Of a DNA stretch of 64,000 nucleotides, positions 1-10,882 are shown one piece after another. Below the pieces are notes generated by a model. That model searched no databases. It was not told the origin of the DNA and saw only the letters and a list, made by a program, of their open reading frames with translations. The DNA is taken from contig NC_134087.1 of assembly GCF_000715075.1 (NCBI RefSeq), positions 190,061,276-190,125,275 on the forward strand, in the 5' to 3' direction. Source of the DNA: Nicotiana tabacum. Taxonomy: Eukaryota; Streptophyta; Magnoliopsida; Solanales; Solanaceae. Made by a program: the position numbers and the translations under genes. Position 1 is the stretch's first letter, and each line of letters starts with the position of its first letter.

Positions 1-251
1 AACTCGGACTATCAGAGAGAAACATTGAGGAAACCAGGATGACTAGTGCTGGCACGGCTGCACCTCCTAAGCTAACCCTCCAACCCCAACCGTCAGACAT
101 TTTGCTAGTTCCAAAGTTGACCAAATTCGCTATCAGAATCCCAATGGTGATAGCCATTTGAAATAACACGTTGAAAGTCCCTCTGTATTTGTAGGGAGCA
201 ACTTCTGACAAATAAATAGGGACATATTGATTAGCAAATCCGACACCAATC
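1..251 (-). pseudogene. STP-type monosaccharide/H+ symporter, downstream exon part (broken gene)
   Basis: Read on the minus strand from 250 down to the window edge, this stretch is an open frame with hallmarks of plant sugar transport proteins (STP family, major facilitator superfamily). It opens with [20 protein letters not shown], the conserved segment after the second sugar-porter repeat, then a membrane-like stretch ([15 protein letters not shown]), a [11 protein letters not shown] loop and another hydrophobic helix. STP proteins import hexoses across the plasma membrane with protons. The 5' half of the gene lies at 11460-11896. The codons join exactly across the retrotransposon once one copy of the duplicated CAATC (247-251 and 11455-11459) is removed. 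The frame continues past base 1, so the C-terminal half lies outside the window. The family call is firm; the individual STP member cannot be named. Confidence 0.85.
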
Positions 252-823
252 TGTATTGGGAAAAAATTAAGTCTGTATATTGAAGATGACGTGTCATGAT
301 ACGTGAACTGGTCAAAAGGTCAAAACGTGATAAATAGCCAAAAGACACGAACAATAACAAATGCGAGCAAAGGTTGTGGAAGAGGCACGTGCAATTACTC
401 AGAAGATGCACAACCCGCACCTATTCAAGACATTTAAAGCACAAAGATCAAATGGAATTAAAGGAATGAACCTGGTAGTCTATGACAGACCAGATACAAT
501 ATTTAATGCGCATTAAATACTAAAAATGTTAGAGAATATTTGTTTAATATCTGATTGTGTAACATATTATTAAATGTCATTTATTGCTCATAATTACCTC
601 ATTAAAACAAAGGCATTACACCTTCTCCTAGAATCAACTATAAAAGGAGAATGACTCAACATCTGTAGACACAAAATATTATTTAGATTACACTGAAATA
701 CAAAACTACTTATTACTTTATTATTCTCAGAAGTCTTCTATCATTTTCGTCTCCAAATTATCAGTAACCCGAATTTCTCTTTATTTCTAGCTTTGACCAA
801 AGACTCAGATTTTTGGTTAAATA
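252..823 (+). repeat. 5' LTR of the Tat-lineage element
   Basis: Direct repeat of 10883-11454 at equal length (572 bp). It starts TGTATTGGG; the terminal CA of the other copy is TA here. A TATA box (TATAAAAG, 639-646) marks the likely start of the genomic transcript, with the R region following about 30 bp downstream. Confidence 0.9.
639..646 (+). promoter_or_regulatory. TATA box in the 5' LTR
   Basis: TATAAAAG follows a stretch containing the repeated word ATTAAA. The same octamer is conserved at 11270-11277 in the other LTR, so the position is not random AT richness. It should set the U3/R boundary of the sense retroelement transcript. Confidence 0.6.
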
Positions 824-825
824 AA

Positions 826-846
826 TTGGTTCCGTTATCGGGAATC
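826..846 (+). other. Primer-binding site of the Tat-lineage element
   Basis: Two bases after the LTR the sequence reads TTGGTTCCGTTATCGGGAAT. It resembles the tRNA-Asp-complementary site TGGCGCCGTTGCCGGGGA common in Tat and Athila elements, but with about five mismatches. Either the site has decayed or another tRNA is used. Confidence 0.5.
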
Positions 847-891
847 TGATAATCTTCTCTTTTAAGCTACATTCCATCCGTTGTTATCATC

Positions 892-2735
892 ATGTCAAAC
901 AACAATAACAACAACAATAATAACAGTGAAAACACCTTGGGAAACCATGAAAATCAAATCCATCAAAATCAAAGAGATTTACAGAACATTGACGTGGTTC
1001 CCTCCCCTCAAAATTCACCACGTCAATCTCGTGAAGGCACTCCTGCTCCTGAATCCTGTGCTGATCAACAAGAGCAATCTGAACATTTTGAAGGGGCAGA
1101 CGAAGCTTTACAAAAAGTAATTGATGCACAGATTAGCAAAGCTCTTCAGGCTCTAGTTAGTCGATTACCTGTTGCACCACCCACACCTACGCCTAATAAT
1201 AATACATTGGAAAATCCTCATTCTGGCCTTGTTAATCCTGGAAATGGAGGAACCCCCAGTGAACCACGAGAAGGAGAATCAGGTAATTCAAATAATTCTC
1301 ATTTGAGAAATTTAGTACTAACTTTGTAGAAACAGCTTAAGGAACAGAATGAGCGCATCGAGCAAATCCCTGAAGTTCCCCATGTAATCAAAGGAGTGGA
1401 TGTGGATGAATACTCACAACAACCTTGGAAACCAAGTGTTGCTCCCCTTCCAATCCCAAAAAGTTCAAAATGCCTGACATCTCGAAATATGATGGCACAA
1501 CATACCCACATGATCACGTAACTGCATTTACTACAGGTGTAAAAGGCAACGACTTGACCAAGCAAGAAATTGAATCAGTGTTGGTCAAGAAATTTGGATA
1601 AACACTAACCAAGGGTGCATTAACCCGGTATTCCCTTTTACCTGAAAATTCTGTAAACTCTTTTGCTGAGCTTGCAGATCCTTTTATTAAAGCACACTCA
1701 GGAGCTCAAAAGGTTAAAAAAAGAATGGAAGACATTTTCAAAATTAAACAAGGGGACTCAGAGTTGCTTAGAGATTTTGTTGATAGATTCCAACATGAGA
1801 GGATGACTTTACCTCGTGTACCGGATAACTGGGCTGCAACAGCTTTTGCAAGCAACTTAAATGACAAAAGTTCAGAAGCCACGAGAAGACTTAAAGAAAG
1901 CCTTCGAGAGTTCCCTGCAACCACGTGGAATGACATTTATAATAGGTATAGTACGAAGTTGCGAATTGAGGAAGATACCATACCTCAGTATCATCATGAA
2001 AGAAGGAGCAATTCTAAGAGATCAGAAACCGAAAAAAGATCAGGTAAAAACAGGTACGATCCATATATGGGACCTGCAGGGAAAGACTCGCGGTCAAAGA
2101 AGGATAGTCAATGATATGATCAAAAATCGAGGAACAGGGAATCTGGTTCTTCATCAAGGTTCAGAAATGACCGAAACAGACAAAAGTCACGAGATGATGA
2201 CAGAAGATTAAAGGCAAGGTTCGGTGGATATAACTTTAATGTCACTACCTCCGAGCTTGTAGCTGTTTTGAGGAGCATGGGAGATAAGGTACGATGGCCA
2301 AAAGAGATGCGGTCAAATCCAAATAGACGCAATCCAGACCATTGGTGCGAATTCCACAATGATCACGGGCATAAAACTTCAGAATGTAGATTCTTACAAA
2401 GTGAAGTGGATCATCTATTGAAACAAGGGTATCTCACTGAGTTATTTAGTGAGAAAGGTAAGCAAGCCTATATGAAAAATAGGCAAGAGCCACCAAAGCC
2501 CCCTTCACCCAAGAGAACCGTGAATGTTATAAGTGGGGGAGAAGATATTCACGGTGTAACATATACGGCTTCCAACAAGGTTTCTAAAGTAACGATAACA
2601 CACGGGAAACGGGTACGGCAGGTTTTAGAAAACGAAAGTATTTCTTTCGATGATGCAGATACCGAGGGAGTAATGACCCCACATAACGATGCACTGGTAA
2701 TATTTTTACTTGTACATGATACTAACGTAAAATGA
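892..2735 (+). pseudogene. gag of the Tat-lineage element (broken)
   Basis: Starts with ATG at 892 and an asparagine run. The N-terminal 145 codons are low-complexity and end at a TAG at 1327. A 1-base loss in the A-run near 1456-1460 shifts the frame to the capsid-like part, and a stop near 1599 interrupts it. The core (1725-2114) contains the retrotransposon gag signature FKIKQGDSELLRDFVDRFQ. After a TGA at 2112-2114 the frame resumes through basic RNA-binding sequence to a zinc finger of the form C-X2-H-X4-H-X4-C near 2346-2390, which begins CEFHNDHGHK. That variant of the CCHC knuckle is typical of Tat elements. The product would form the virus-like particle and bind the genomic RNA. At least four lesions make this copy non-coding. 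Confidence 0.8.
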
Positions 2736-3000
2736 GTTTTGATTGATCCAGGTAGATTCTGTAAATATTATACTATTAAGGGTATTACGTGAAATGCAAG
2801 CTGAAGACAAAATTATACCTAAGGCGCATACCTTGTCCGGGTTCGACAATTCAAGTGTGGTAACAAAAGGAGAGGTAATTCTAACAACTTTTGTTGCAGG
2901 TGTTGTTAATGAAATTAAATTTCAGGTAGTAGATATGAAAATGGCTTACAATATGATCATGGGAAGACCTTAGATCAATGATATGGATGCTCTCCCATCA
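2736..3000 (+). pseudogene. Aspartic protease of the Tat-lineage element (broken)
   Basis: The conserved start of the protease reads VLIDPG, then the frame shifts by one extra base within the active-site loop near 2752-2756. The downstream part is open (2743-2973) and ends with the typical motif MAYNMIMGRP followed by a TAG. Retroelement proteases cleave the Gag-Pol polyprotein. Here both the upstream TGA at 2733-2735 and the active-site frameshift would abolish the product. Confidence 0.75.
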
Positions 3001-3327
3001 ACTCTACATCAAGTTATTAAATTCCCATCACCGTGGGGAATTTGCCAAATTCGTGGGGATCAGCAGACAGCCAGGAGTATCAACACTATAATAGATACGA
3101 GCACCGTAAATAAAGAAAAATAGCAATTACAGGAAACAGTTGAAGGTATCAAGCATCAAACCTCAACTGAACAAGAAAAAACAGATTTAGACTCAAGACC
3201 TGATACAATTCAAGAACCTGAAGAGAATTAAAATATCAAAACAACAATTGAAGAGATCGAGGCTGTGATATTATTTGAGCAATAGCCTGAACGGAAGGTT
3301 TATGTTGGAGCCAATTTAAGCTCAGAC
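3001..3327 (+). other. Protease-RT linker of the Tat-lineage element, no intact frame
   Basis: This stretch begins with a PSTLHQVIKFP-like segment, which follows the protease in Tat-group polyproteins, and then becomes a charged linker with several stops. It is the decayed link between protease and reverse transcriptase. Confidence 0.5.
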
Positions 3328-4990
3328 ATGCGAGGTATGTTGATTGAATTTTTAAAAGCTAACGTGGACTGTTTCTCTTGGTCCCATGCTGATATGACAG
3401 GGATACCACCGGATATGATGACTCACAAACTAAATGAAGACCCATCCTTCACACCAGTAAAGCAAAAGAAAAGAAAGCAAGGAGCTTTCAAAAATCAGGT
3501 GATTCAAGATGATGTCCAAAAGCTATTGAAAATTGGGTCAATCCGTGAGGTAAAGTATCCTAATTGGTTAGCAAACACAGTTGTTGTACCTAAGAAAAAC
3601 GGTAAGTGGCGGTTTTGCGTGGATTATACAGATCTTAACAAAGCCTGCCCAAAAGATTCTTTCCCTTTACCGCATATAGATAAGTTAATTGATGCAACTG
3701 CGGGATATGAACTTTTGAGTTTTTTAGATGCATATTCGGGGTACAACTAAATTAAAATGGACCCCAGTGATGAAGAAAAAACTTCTTTCATCACAGACAG
3801 GGGGACTTACTGTTATAAAGTAATGCCCTTTGGTCTCAAAAATGCTGGAGCAACCTATCAAAGGTTGGTCACCAAAATATTCCAAGAACATTTAGGAAAA
3901 ACCATGGAGGTATATATAGACGATATGCTCATCAAACCCCAGCATTCTCATGATCATGTTTCTCATTTATCTGTTATATTTGAAATTTTAGGAAAATTTA
4001 ATATGAAACTCAATCCAGAAAAATGTGCATTTGGGATTGCCTCAGGCAAATTTTTGGGTTTTCTCGTTTCTAACCATGGTATTGAGGTAAATCCTTCTCA
4101 GATCAAAGCAATAGAGGAGATCTCTAATATCCTTACGAGTAAAAAAGAAGTCCAAAGGCTAACGGGAAGAATTGCAGCCTTGGGGAGGTTTATTCCCAAA
4201 TCTTCAGAAAAATGTTTTAAATTTTTCTCCGCACTCAAAAAGCAAGATCATTTTGAATGGAACGAAGATTGCCAACAAGCCCTTTGAAATTTAAAAGCTT
4301 ACTTGTCAAATCCACCACTATTGGCAAAACCAAAGGAAGGAGAAAAGCTACTCATCTATTTGGCCGTATCAGAAGTTGCTGTAAGTGCTGTTTTAGTCCG
4401 TGAGAACCAAGGTAAACAATCTCCTATCTATTATGTAAGCAAGTCTTTACTAGATGCTGAAACACGATATCCAAAACTAGAAAAATTAACATTAGCTTTG
4501 ATCGTGACATCTAGAAAATTAAGACCTTATTTTCAATGTCATCTCATTGTTGTAGTTACTGCTTTTCCATTACGAAACATTTTGCATAAACATGAATTGT
4601 CAGGGAGGTTAGCAAAATGGGTTATAGAATTAAGTGAATACGAAATCATTTATCAACATAGGACTGCTATAAAATCTCAAGTATTAGCCGATTTCGTAGC
4701 TGATTATAGCCAGGGGATGCATTTAGTAGCAGAAAAAGAACTACAATTTTTTAATGGTGCAAACCCGGGGACTTGGATTTTATTCACTGATTGTTCGTCT
4801 AATGTTAAAAGGAGCAGGCCTAGGGATAGTTCTCATACCACCTACGGGTCAGACTATTAGATAGGCTATAAAATGTCATTTTATAATTAACAATGAAGCA
4901 GAATATGAGGCTGTAGTTGCAGGTCTAGAATTGGCACGATAACTTGTCATAACACAGATTATAATCAAGAGTGATTCTCAACTCGTGGTC
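3328..4990 (+). pseudogene. Reverse transcriptase and RNase H of the Tat-lineage element (broken)
   Basis: Three consecutive open segments (3328-3750, 3757-4287, 4303-4860) make up one RT-RNase H region. RT motifs in order are VVVPKKNGKWRFCVDYTDLN, FPLPHID, FLDAYSGYN, FGLKNAGATYQRL and the catalytic YIDDMLIK (about 3910-3940). The stop at 3748-3750 replaces the glutamine of the usual SGYNQI motif (CAA to TAA), and the TGA at 4285-4287 is a second break. The RNase H part (from about 4330) shows the ISPIYYVSKSL-type tether region, then loses its frame near the LFTDCSSN motif at about 4780-4800. This enzyme pair would copy the genomic RNA and degrade the template strand. It is inactive in this copy. 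Confidence 0.85.
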
Positions 4991-4996
4991 AATTAA

Positions 4997-6488
4997 ATGT
5001 CGGGGACTTATACAGCCATGGATACACGAATGCAAGAATATCTCAAAAAGGTATGGGAACTAATAAAGCAATTCCAAACTTGGAAGGTAATGCAGATCCC
5101 AAGAGATGAGAATGTGGAGGCAGATGCTTTAGCTAATCTCGCATCTACAACAGACGTAGCAAACAACGCAAATGCTTCAGTCATACATATATTTCATTCC
5201 GTTCTCGAACCTGATAAGAACGAGATAAATTTTAATCATTTAACATGGGATTGGAGAAACGAAATTATTGCTTTTTTACAGCGCGGAACCGTGCCTGATG
5301 ACAAAAGAAAAGCTTATGCACTTTGCAAAAAAGCTGCTCGTTATTGTTTACATCAAGGAAATCTTTATCGAAAGATATTTGGTGGACCATTAGCAAGGTG
5401 TCTCGGACCTTCCCAAACAGAATATGTGATGAGGGAAGTACATGAAGGATATTGTGGAAATCACGTAGGAGGAAGGTCGCTGGTAAAAACACTAATTCGA
5501 GCAGGGTATTATTAGCCTAAAATGGAAGAAGAAGCAAACAGTTTCGTGTCCAAGTGTGATAAATGTCAAAGATACGGTAATAATATGCATAGACCAGCTG
5601 AGTTATTGCACCCTGTTATAGCCCCGTGGCCCTTTATGAAATGGGGAATGGATATCGTAGGTCCATTGCCACAAGAAAAAGGTCAGGTGAAATTTCTACT
5701 TGTACTTACAGATTATTTCCACTAAATGGGTAGAAGCAGGAGCATTTAAACAGGTACAAGAGAAGGAAGTTAAATACTTTATTTGGAGAAATATAATATG
5801 CCGTTTTGTTGTACTAAAGGAAATCGTGTGTGACAATGGTCCGCAATTCATAGGAGCTCAAATCACAGAATTTTTTCAAAGTTGGCAAATTAAGAGGATA
5901 ACATCTACACCATACCATCCAGTGGGTAATGGACAAGCGGAATCCAGAAACAAGGTCATTATCAACAACTTGAAGAAAAGGTTATAGGATTCAAAAGGTA
6001 ATTGGCCTGAGGTATTACCTGGAGTATTATGGGCTTATCGTACAACGACAAAAACAAGCACGGGAGAAACACCATTTTCAATGGTTGATGGTGCGGAGGC
6101 CTTATTTCCAATTGAAATAGGAGAACCAAGCACACGGTACGTTCAAGCAAAGGAGGAATCAAATGATGAAGAGATGCGGGTGAACCTTGATTTGCTCGAA
6201 GGTAGAAGAGAAGCTGCATTAATAAGGATGACAACACAAAAGCAAGTAATTGAACCGTATTATAACAGGAAAGCATGCCTCAGATTCTTTAAAATTGGGG
6301 ACTTCGTGCTTAAAAAGGTGTTCCAATCTACAAAAACTGCTAATTCGGGAAAGCTAAGTCCAACATGGGAAGGACCCTATAGAGTTCGTGACATTGCGGA
6401 AAAATGAGCATACGAGTTGGAGACAATGTATGGCAAGGTTCTACTCTCACATTGGAATGCTGTCCATCTAAAGAGATACTATTTCTGA
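4997..6488 (+). pseudogene. RNase H tail and integrase of the Tat-lineage element (broken)
   Basis: The first segment (4997-5515) holds the end of RNase H (ENVEADALANLAS) followed by the integrase zinc-binding domain: His residues in VHEGYCGNHVGGRSL and the paired cysteines of CDKCQ after a stop at 5513-5515. The catalytic core follows, with the first Asp in MKWGMDIVGPL (about 5650), the second in IVCDNGPQF (about 5835) and the Glu in NGQAESRNK (about 5945). A base loss near 5720 shifts the frame inside the core, and a stop at 5985-5987 follows it. The C-terminal part (6081-6407) runs to AVHLKRYYF and a natural TGA at 6486-6488. The integrase inserts the cDNA copy; this copy is broken by at least three lesions. 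Confidence 0.82.
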
Positions 6489-7587
6489 GAAAGTACCTAC
6501 GATCAGGTATCGCTATATTAGAATTTTTCTTTGAATTGTTAAAATTTTACTAATGATTTTAGATGCTAGGCAAAAACCCTAACTAGTGCCAAATGATGAG
6601 TCACGACCTGCACAACAAAATAGAATATTCTAAAATTCCTAGCCCAGGGTTACAAATTAATCTGATGGAAATATACACGGGTTAGGCAGTCTTCATCTTT
6701 AATCGCACCTCCGAGTCCCGTATGTTTTTCTGTTTTCAGGAAAAAGGACCAAATTGTGAGAAACAAACAAGTGCTCGAGGCTTCATACTTCAGCACTCAA
6801 ACACTTAGGGGACTGCATATTGTACACAAATACGTGCGGTAAGACGGAGACATAAATCGAAACAAGTGTCGAGCAGAAGTTACGAAACCTCAGCATTCAT
6901 CATTGTGTTCTTTCCTATCAAAACAAAGGAAGATGCAAAACATTCATCATAGTGTTCTTTCCCATGAGAACAACGGAGTCACCTCTCAAACCCTTCTTAA
7001 TACATTAAGATAGGGTCATGACTATGTATTGAAACAGGTTATAAGGAAAAACCTTGTTGAATAATATTTATTTTGTAAAATTCTGTTACAAGAAAAACAG
7101 TTACGAGAAAGTTATAGATGTATCTAAATACATGTAATATTCAAAAGCTTGTCCAAGTTCATGAATAAAAACTTGTCAAAGTTATTTCAAACAAAACACG
7201 TGTGTTCCTATTTCTTTCATCGTATTATAATACCATTATAAAGTTGAGACGTCTTATTCATTAAGTGTCGGTATATAAAAGGGCACTCTTTTATAAACCT
7301 CATATTAATAAGTCATGAGAAGAATCATAAAGCATTTTTAAAGGATAAAAATGCTAAACTATTCTATAAGTCCTAATAAATCAGGAAAAGGCAAGAATAG
7401 AACACATTGAAGTACTAACAAACTTCTTGATATAATTAAAAAGACTAAGTAGAAACTTAGTCAACAAAAAGTTCATACAAGTTCTCCATTATGATAATTG
7501 GGGACATTCACCAAAAAATCCCTTAAAAACTAACTAAGGGATAAAACCATCATCCAACAAAAAAAAGTAAAAACAAAGCCTGGAAAT
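6489..7587. other. Non-coding spacer between sense pol and antisense gene
   Basis: About 1.1 kb without a credible frame on either strand. It holds the 3' end of the sense transcript unit, with short repeated words such as CATTCATCATNGTGTTCTTTCC near 6895 and 6942, and AT-rich sequence towards the stop codon of the antisense gene. No gene or RNA was recognised. Confidence 0.5.
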
Positions 7588-8580
7588 TTAACTGGTCACT
7601 GAAGGGGTTGGCACATCAGAAGTTGCAATATTAATTTCACTTTCAGAAACAGCCACAGGCACGGTGGCAACTTCTGAAGAAACAACAACAAGAGCGGTTT
7701 CAGCTGGGCTTGAAGTGTTAGGTTCAACGAAGGGAGCAAGAGTCACGGAAGTTTCAGCTTCCATAGACTGAGTCATAGAAATTTCACCCTCGGGAGTTGG
7801 AATTGCAACATCTTCAACTTCAACTGCCACAACAACAGTTTCGTCATTTACAGGTTCCTTAGCCACGGGAGCTTCAATTGCCGGAGAAGGAAAGTCAAGT
7901 GGTTGTTGGGTTATTACAATGGTTTCTAAAACTTTGGCCAACTCTGAGTTTAAGTCAAAGTTTTCTTGACTGGCCTCCATTAAAGCATCACGACGAGAGT
8001 TTAAGAAAGCCCAACTCACTTCTAAATCAAACTTCTCCTCAAGAAGTTCATACTCCCTTTCCCACATAGCAAGATCATTTTTTAACACTTGATGTTCAGC
8101 TAAATGAGAATCAAGGGAAGCTTCAAGGGAGGCATGGGAACTCTCTAAGGCACGTACTTTGTCAGAGGAGATCCTTAAATCAGCTTGAACTTGAGTCAAG
8201 TTCTGCACTAATTCTCCTGCATATTCTTCTTTCTTGTCCAAGAGTGCCTTAAGTTCTCTGATTTCTTCACTTGACTTTGATAACTGTTCTGAAAAGCAAC
8301 ATTCAAGGCGCTCCTTATCTTTTTCAAATTGACTTGAAGAAGCTTTGACAACTGCTAACTCAGAAGTCAGACCTCGCTTTTGCTGCTCCAGGAGATTTCT
8401 TCTCTCTAGCAATTCTTCTATAGTTCCCTGAGCATTCTCAAACTGCTATTTCCAATTAGCTGCTTCTAGCTGGGCTCCCTTGGCTATTTCCTCAGCCTCA
8501 TGGATAGACTTTTCAGACTCACGGGCTTTCTTTTCCAGAAGGGAAATTCTTCCCATCAATTCTATACCAATGAGGTTAGC

Positions 8581-8651
8581 CTACAGTGACAACTCATAGA
8601 AATAAGAATTTGTAAATAAAAAAAACTTGTTAGTAAGTAAAGGAAAAATAC
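8581..8651 (-). other. Intron 3 of the antisense gene
   Basis: Minus-strand donor GTATTT at 8651 and acceptor TGTCACTGTAG ending at 8581, 71 nt and T-rich. It joins HSTLK in frame to ANLIGIE, the start of the coiled-coil exon. Confidence 0.68.
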
Positions 8652-9398
8652 CTTCAAAGTAGAATGAATTATATCATTTATTAGAGTTAAGCAACTGTCA
8701 CTACTCATCTTCTTCTTCTCAATATCTCCAATCAAAGGCCTAAGTCAGGCATCTGCTCCACCAGACTTCCTTAAAAGACTGTTATTAGCAGGAACTTCAA
8801 GTGTAACGCTCTTCATAGCCAAGCTTTTGCTACTGGAACCCTCTTCTGCATGTTGAACAGAGGAAGGGGGAACTATAGAAGGAGGAGCGGTAGAATAAGT
8901 GAAAATAACAGGAGTCACAGGACTCAAAGCAGGTAAGGGAGTAGAAATAGGTAAGGGAGCAGGAACAGATAGAATGGGCAAGGAAGCACTTGAAACCAAC
9001 GGAGGAATAGGAGGAATGGGAACAGAGGAAGAAAGAGGAACTTCATCTAAAACTGGACCTAGTTCTCCACTTTCAAAGCCACCAACGAAGAGACGTTGAA
9101 TAGATTCATTGGTGTCCCTCGGAGTGGTTTCATCATCAAAAGGAATGTGAATAGTGAATAGGTTCAGTAAAAGAGGCACGGATAGGGGTAACTTCAGCTT
9201 CATCCTCGGAAACGATGCGTCTCCTGGATCTTGGTCTAGTTATCAAAGAGGTGTTTTCATCTTCATCATCCTCAGGATCCTCTTCTACAACTTTCCTCTT
9301 TGACAGCGTAGCTTGAGTTCTCTCCAAAGAGAGTGAAGTACCAGAAGAGGCTCAAAAGGCAATAGCTACTTCAGTTGTCATTCCTCGAATAGCAAATC

Positions 9399-9477
9399 CT
9401 GATAAAAAGAAGGATATAAAAAAAGGTTAGAAATAAGAAAGGACTTAACATACGAAAAAGAATAAAGAGATGCATAC
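9399..9477 (-). other. Intron 2 of the antisense gene
   Basis: Minus-strand donor GTATGC at 9477 and acceptor TTTTTATCAG ending at 9399, 79 nt. Splicing joins ...KMKTH to GFAIRG in frame. Confidence 0.7.
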
Positions 9478-9609
9478 CGTGAGTTTTCATTTTCCAACCA
9501 TGTAAACCGGAAATGGATTTCCAAGTTCTCGCCTCCATAGGCACGGCTTTCAAGATTGAATCTACCCAACCACGGAAATTAGGAACGGGTTCCACATCTT
9601 CCATAGTTT

Positions 9610-9682
9610 CTATAGAAAAGCAAAAAATTAGAAAAGAAGTTGAAATTCTTAAAGATAGGAACGGTAAGTAAAAAAAACTTAC
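9610..9682 (-). other. Intron 1 of the antisense gene
   Basis: Minus-strand donor GTAAGT at 9682 and acceptor TTTTCTATAG ending at 9610, 73 nt and T-rich. Joining GCAC to AAACT restores an open frame between the exons, which supports a real intron rather than decay. Confidence 0.7.
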
Positions 9683-10600
9683 GTGCAAAGTTCCACTTCT
9701 CAGGGAAGGGGATATATGTTTCACCCACCAAATCAACTGTGCGTACCGCAACATAACGAGTGTACCACTCACGATCCTTGTCATCTTCAGGGCTTACCAA
9801 GACCCTTTTACTTCTTGCAGTTAAAGTGAGAACTCCATTGCGGAATAGCATGGGGTGGTAAAGATGAATAAGGTGGGAAAGGAAAAGTCAACATTAGCTT
9901 TGACAGATAAATACCTCAAACAAGCAACTGCTCTCCATACAAGGGTGCCAATTTGTCCCAAACAAATTTTGAAAAAGCAACAGAAATCAAGTATAACTGG
10001 GTCAATAGAAGGAATAAATCCCAAAGTGAAGGGGTAAGTATAAACAAAAGAAAATCCAATCCTAAAAGAAGATATTCTCTGGTTTGGATTAGGGATCACT
10101 ATACGAAGATCACTTCTCCAGTTGCAATCTTTTCGAACAATAGAAACCAAAGGTTCAGTGATTAGAGAAGGAAAAGTGTCAGCTTTCTCTAAATTAACAA
10201 CTTGTTCACAAAGAGATTTTCTATCATTCTCAAAGGATAAGTCATTGGGTACTATTTCCACAACTAAAGGCTCTTGAAGAGGCTCAGAAAGTTCTTTACC
10301 TTTAGAAGAGGATTTCTTAGTGATAGAACCTCTAGAAATAGTGCCAGAACTAAAAGAAGGAGTGATGGAACCAGAGAAACCACCACGAACGGATCCTAGG
10401 CTACGAAGCCTGCCACCTCTACCCCTTCTATGTCTTACACGGGCGTTAGGGAAGCTATCAAGAATTGGGATTCTCTTAGGGTTAGGATTCGGAGATGCCA
10501 TTGCAGAGAAAGGATGAACTAAAGGAGAAAGGAACAAAAGTAAAGAGTAAAGTATCTGTTAAGGGTTTATGAAGAAGAAGACAAAGGAAAAAAGGTTAAA

Positions 10601-10614
10601 TATGTATATAATAG
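10601..10614 (-). promoter_or_regulatory. Putative TATA box for the antisense gene
   Basis: On the minus strand the sequence reads CTATTATATACATA about 100 bp upstream of ATG 10501, a normal plant spacing. It lies inside the element but outside the LTR, so the antisense gene would have its own promoter. This is inference from position and composition. Confidence 0.4.
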
Positions 10615-10859
10615 CAACCGTCAAACAAAGAAGCGTAATGATAGAAAGCCTATAATAAAGACAACTATCACTTCGTAAATAGAGGGGATGAAGAAGCCTT
10701 GGAAAAGGCTGCAGAATTACAGAGCCAATCAGAAGGTAACACGTGTGCAAAGCATTAAATAGAAAAAGACAACTGAAGCGTTAGTATTGTCATAACACTG
10801 ATTATGGAAAAAATTCATTTTTTGTGAAGATCTACTTCCCAAATATTTAATTGATAAAT

Positions 10860-10882
10860 AAATGGAAAGTGGAGGGATTATC
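10860..10882 (+). other. Polypurine tract of the Tat-lineage element
   Basis: The purine-rich stretch AAATGGAAAGTGGAGGGAT ends just before the TG of the 3' LTR at 10883. It is in the place expected for the plus-strand primer and is imperfect at its last bases. Confidence 0.55.

Larger units (their letters stand above)
7588..10501 (-). pseudogene. Antisense spliced gene of the Tat-lineage element (gypsy-type transposon domain plus coiled coil), damaged
   Basis: A four-exon gene on the minus strand: 10501-9683, 9609-9478, 9398-8652 and 8580-7588. The introns (9682-9610, 9477-9399, 8651-8581) are 73, 79 and 71 nt, all GT-AG, and all junctions keep the reading frame. It starts at ATG 10501 (MASPNPNPKR). 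After a basic, Gly/Arg and Ser-rich N-terminus comes a segment resembling the plant 'putative gypsy type transposon' domain (PF04195), including YPFTLGFIPSIDPVI and later NGVLTLTAR. Exon 3 is acidic and Pro/Ser-rich with a basic patch RPRSRRRI. Exon 4 encodes a long coiled coil (about 8580-7950) and an acidic Val/Glu/Ser tail. Lesions are a frameshift near 9870, a TGA near 9353, a 7-bp duplication near 9160-9180 and a TAG near 8445. Function is unknown. Comparable antisense ORFs occur in Grande-like elements. Confidence 0.72.

Noticed and set aside
9855..10517. Plus-strand open frames over the antisense gene
   Set aside because: They are shadows of the minus-strand exon, which has matching splice sites and domain similarity.
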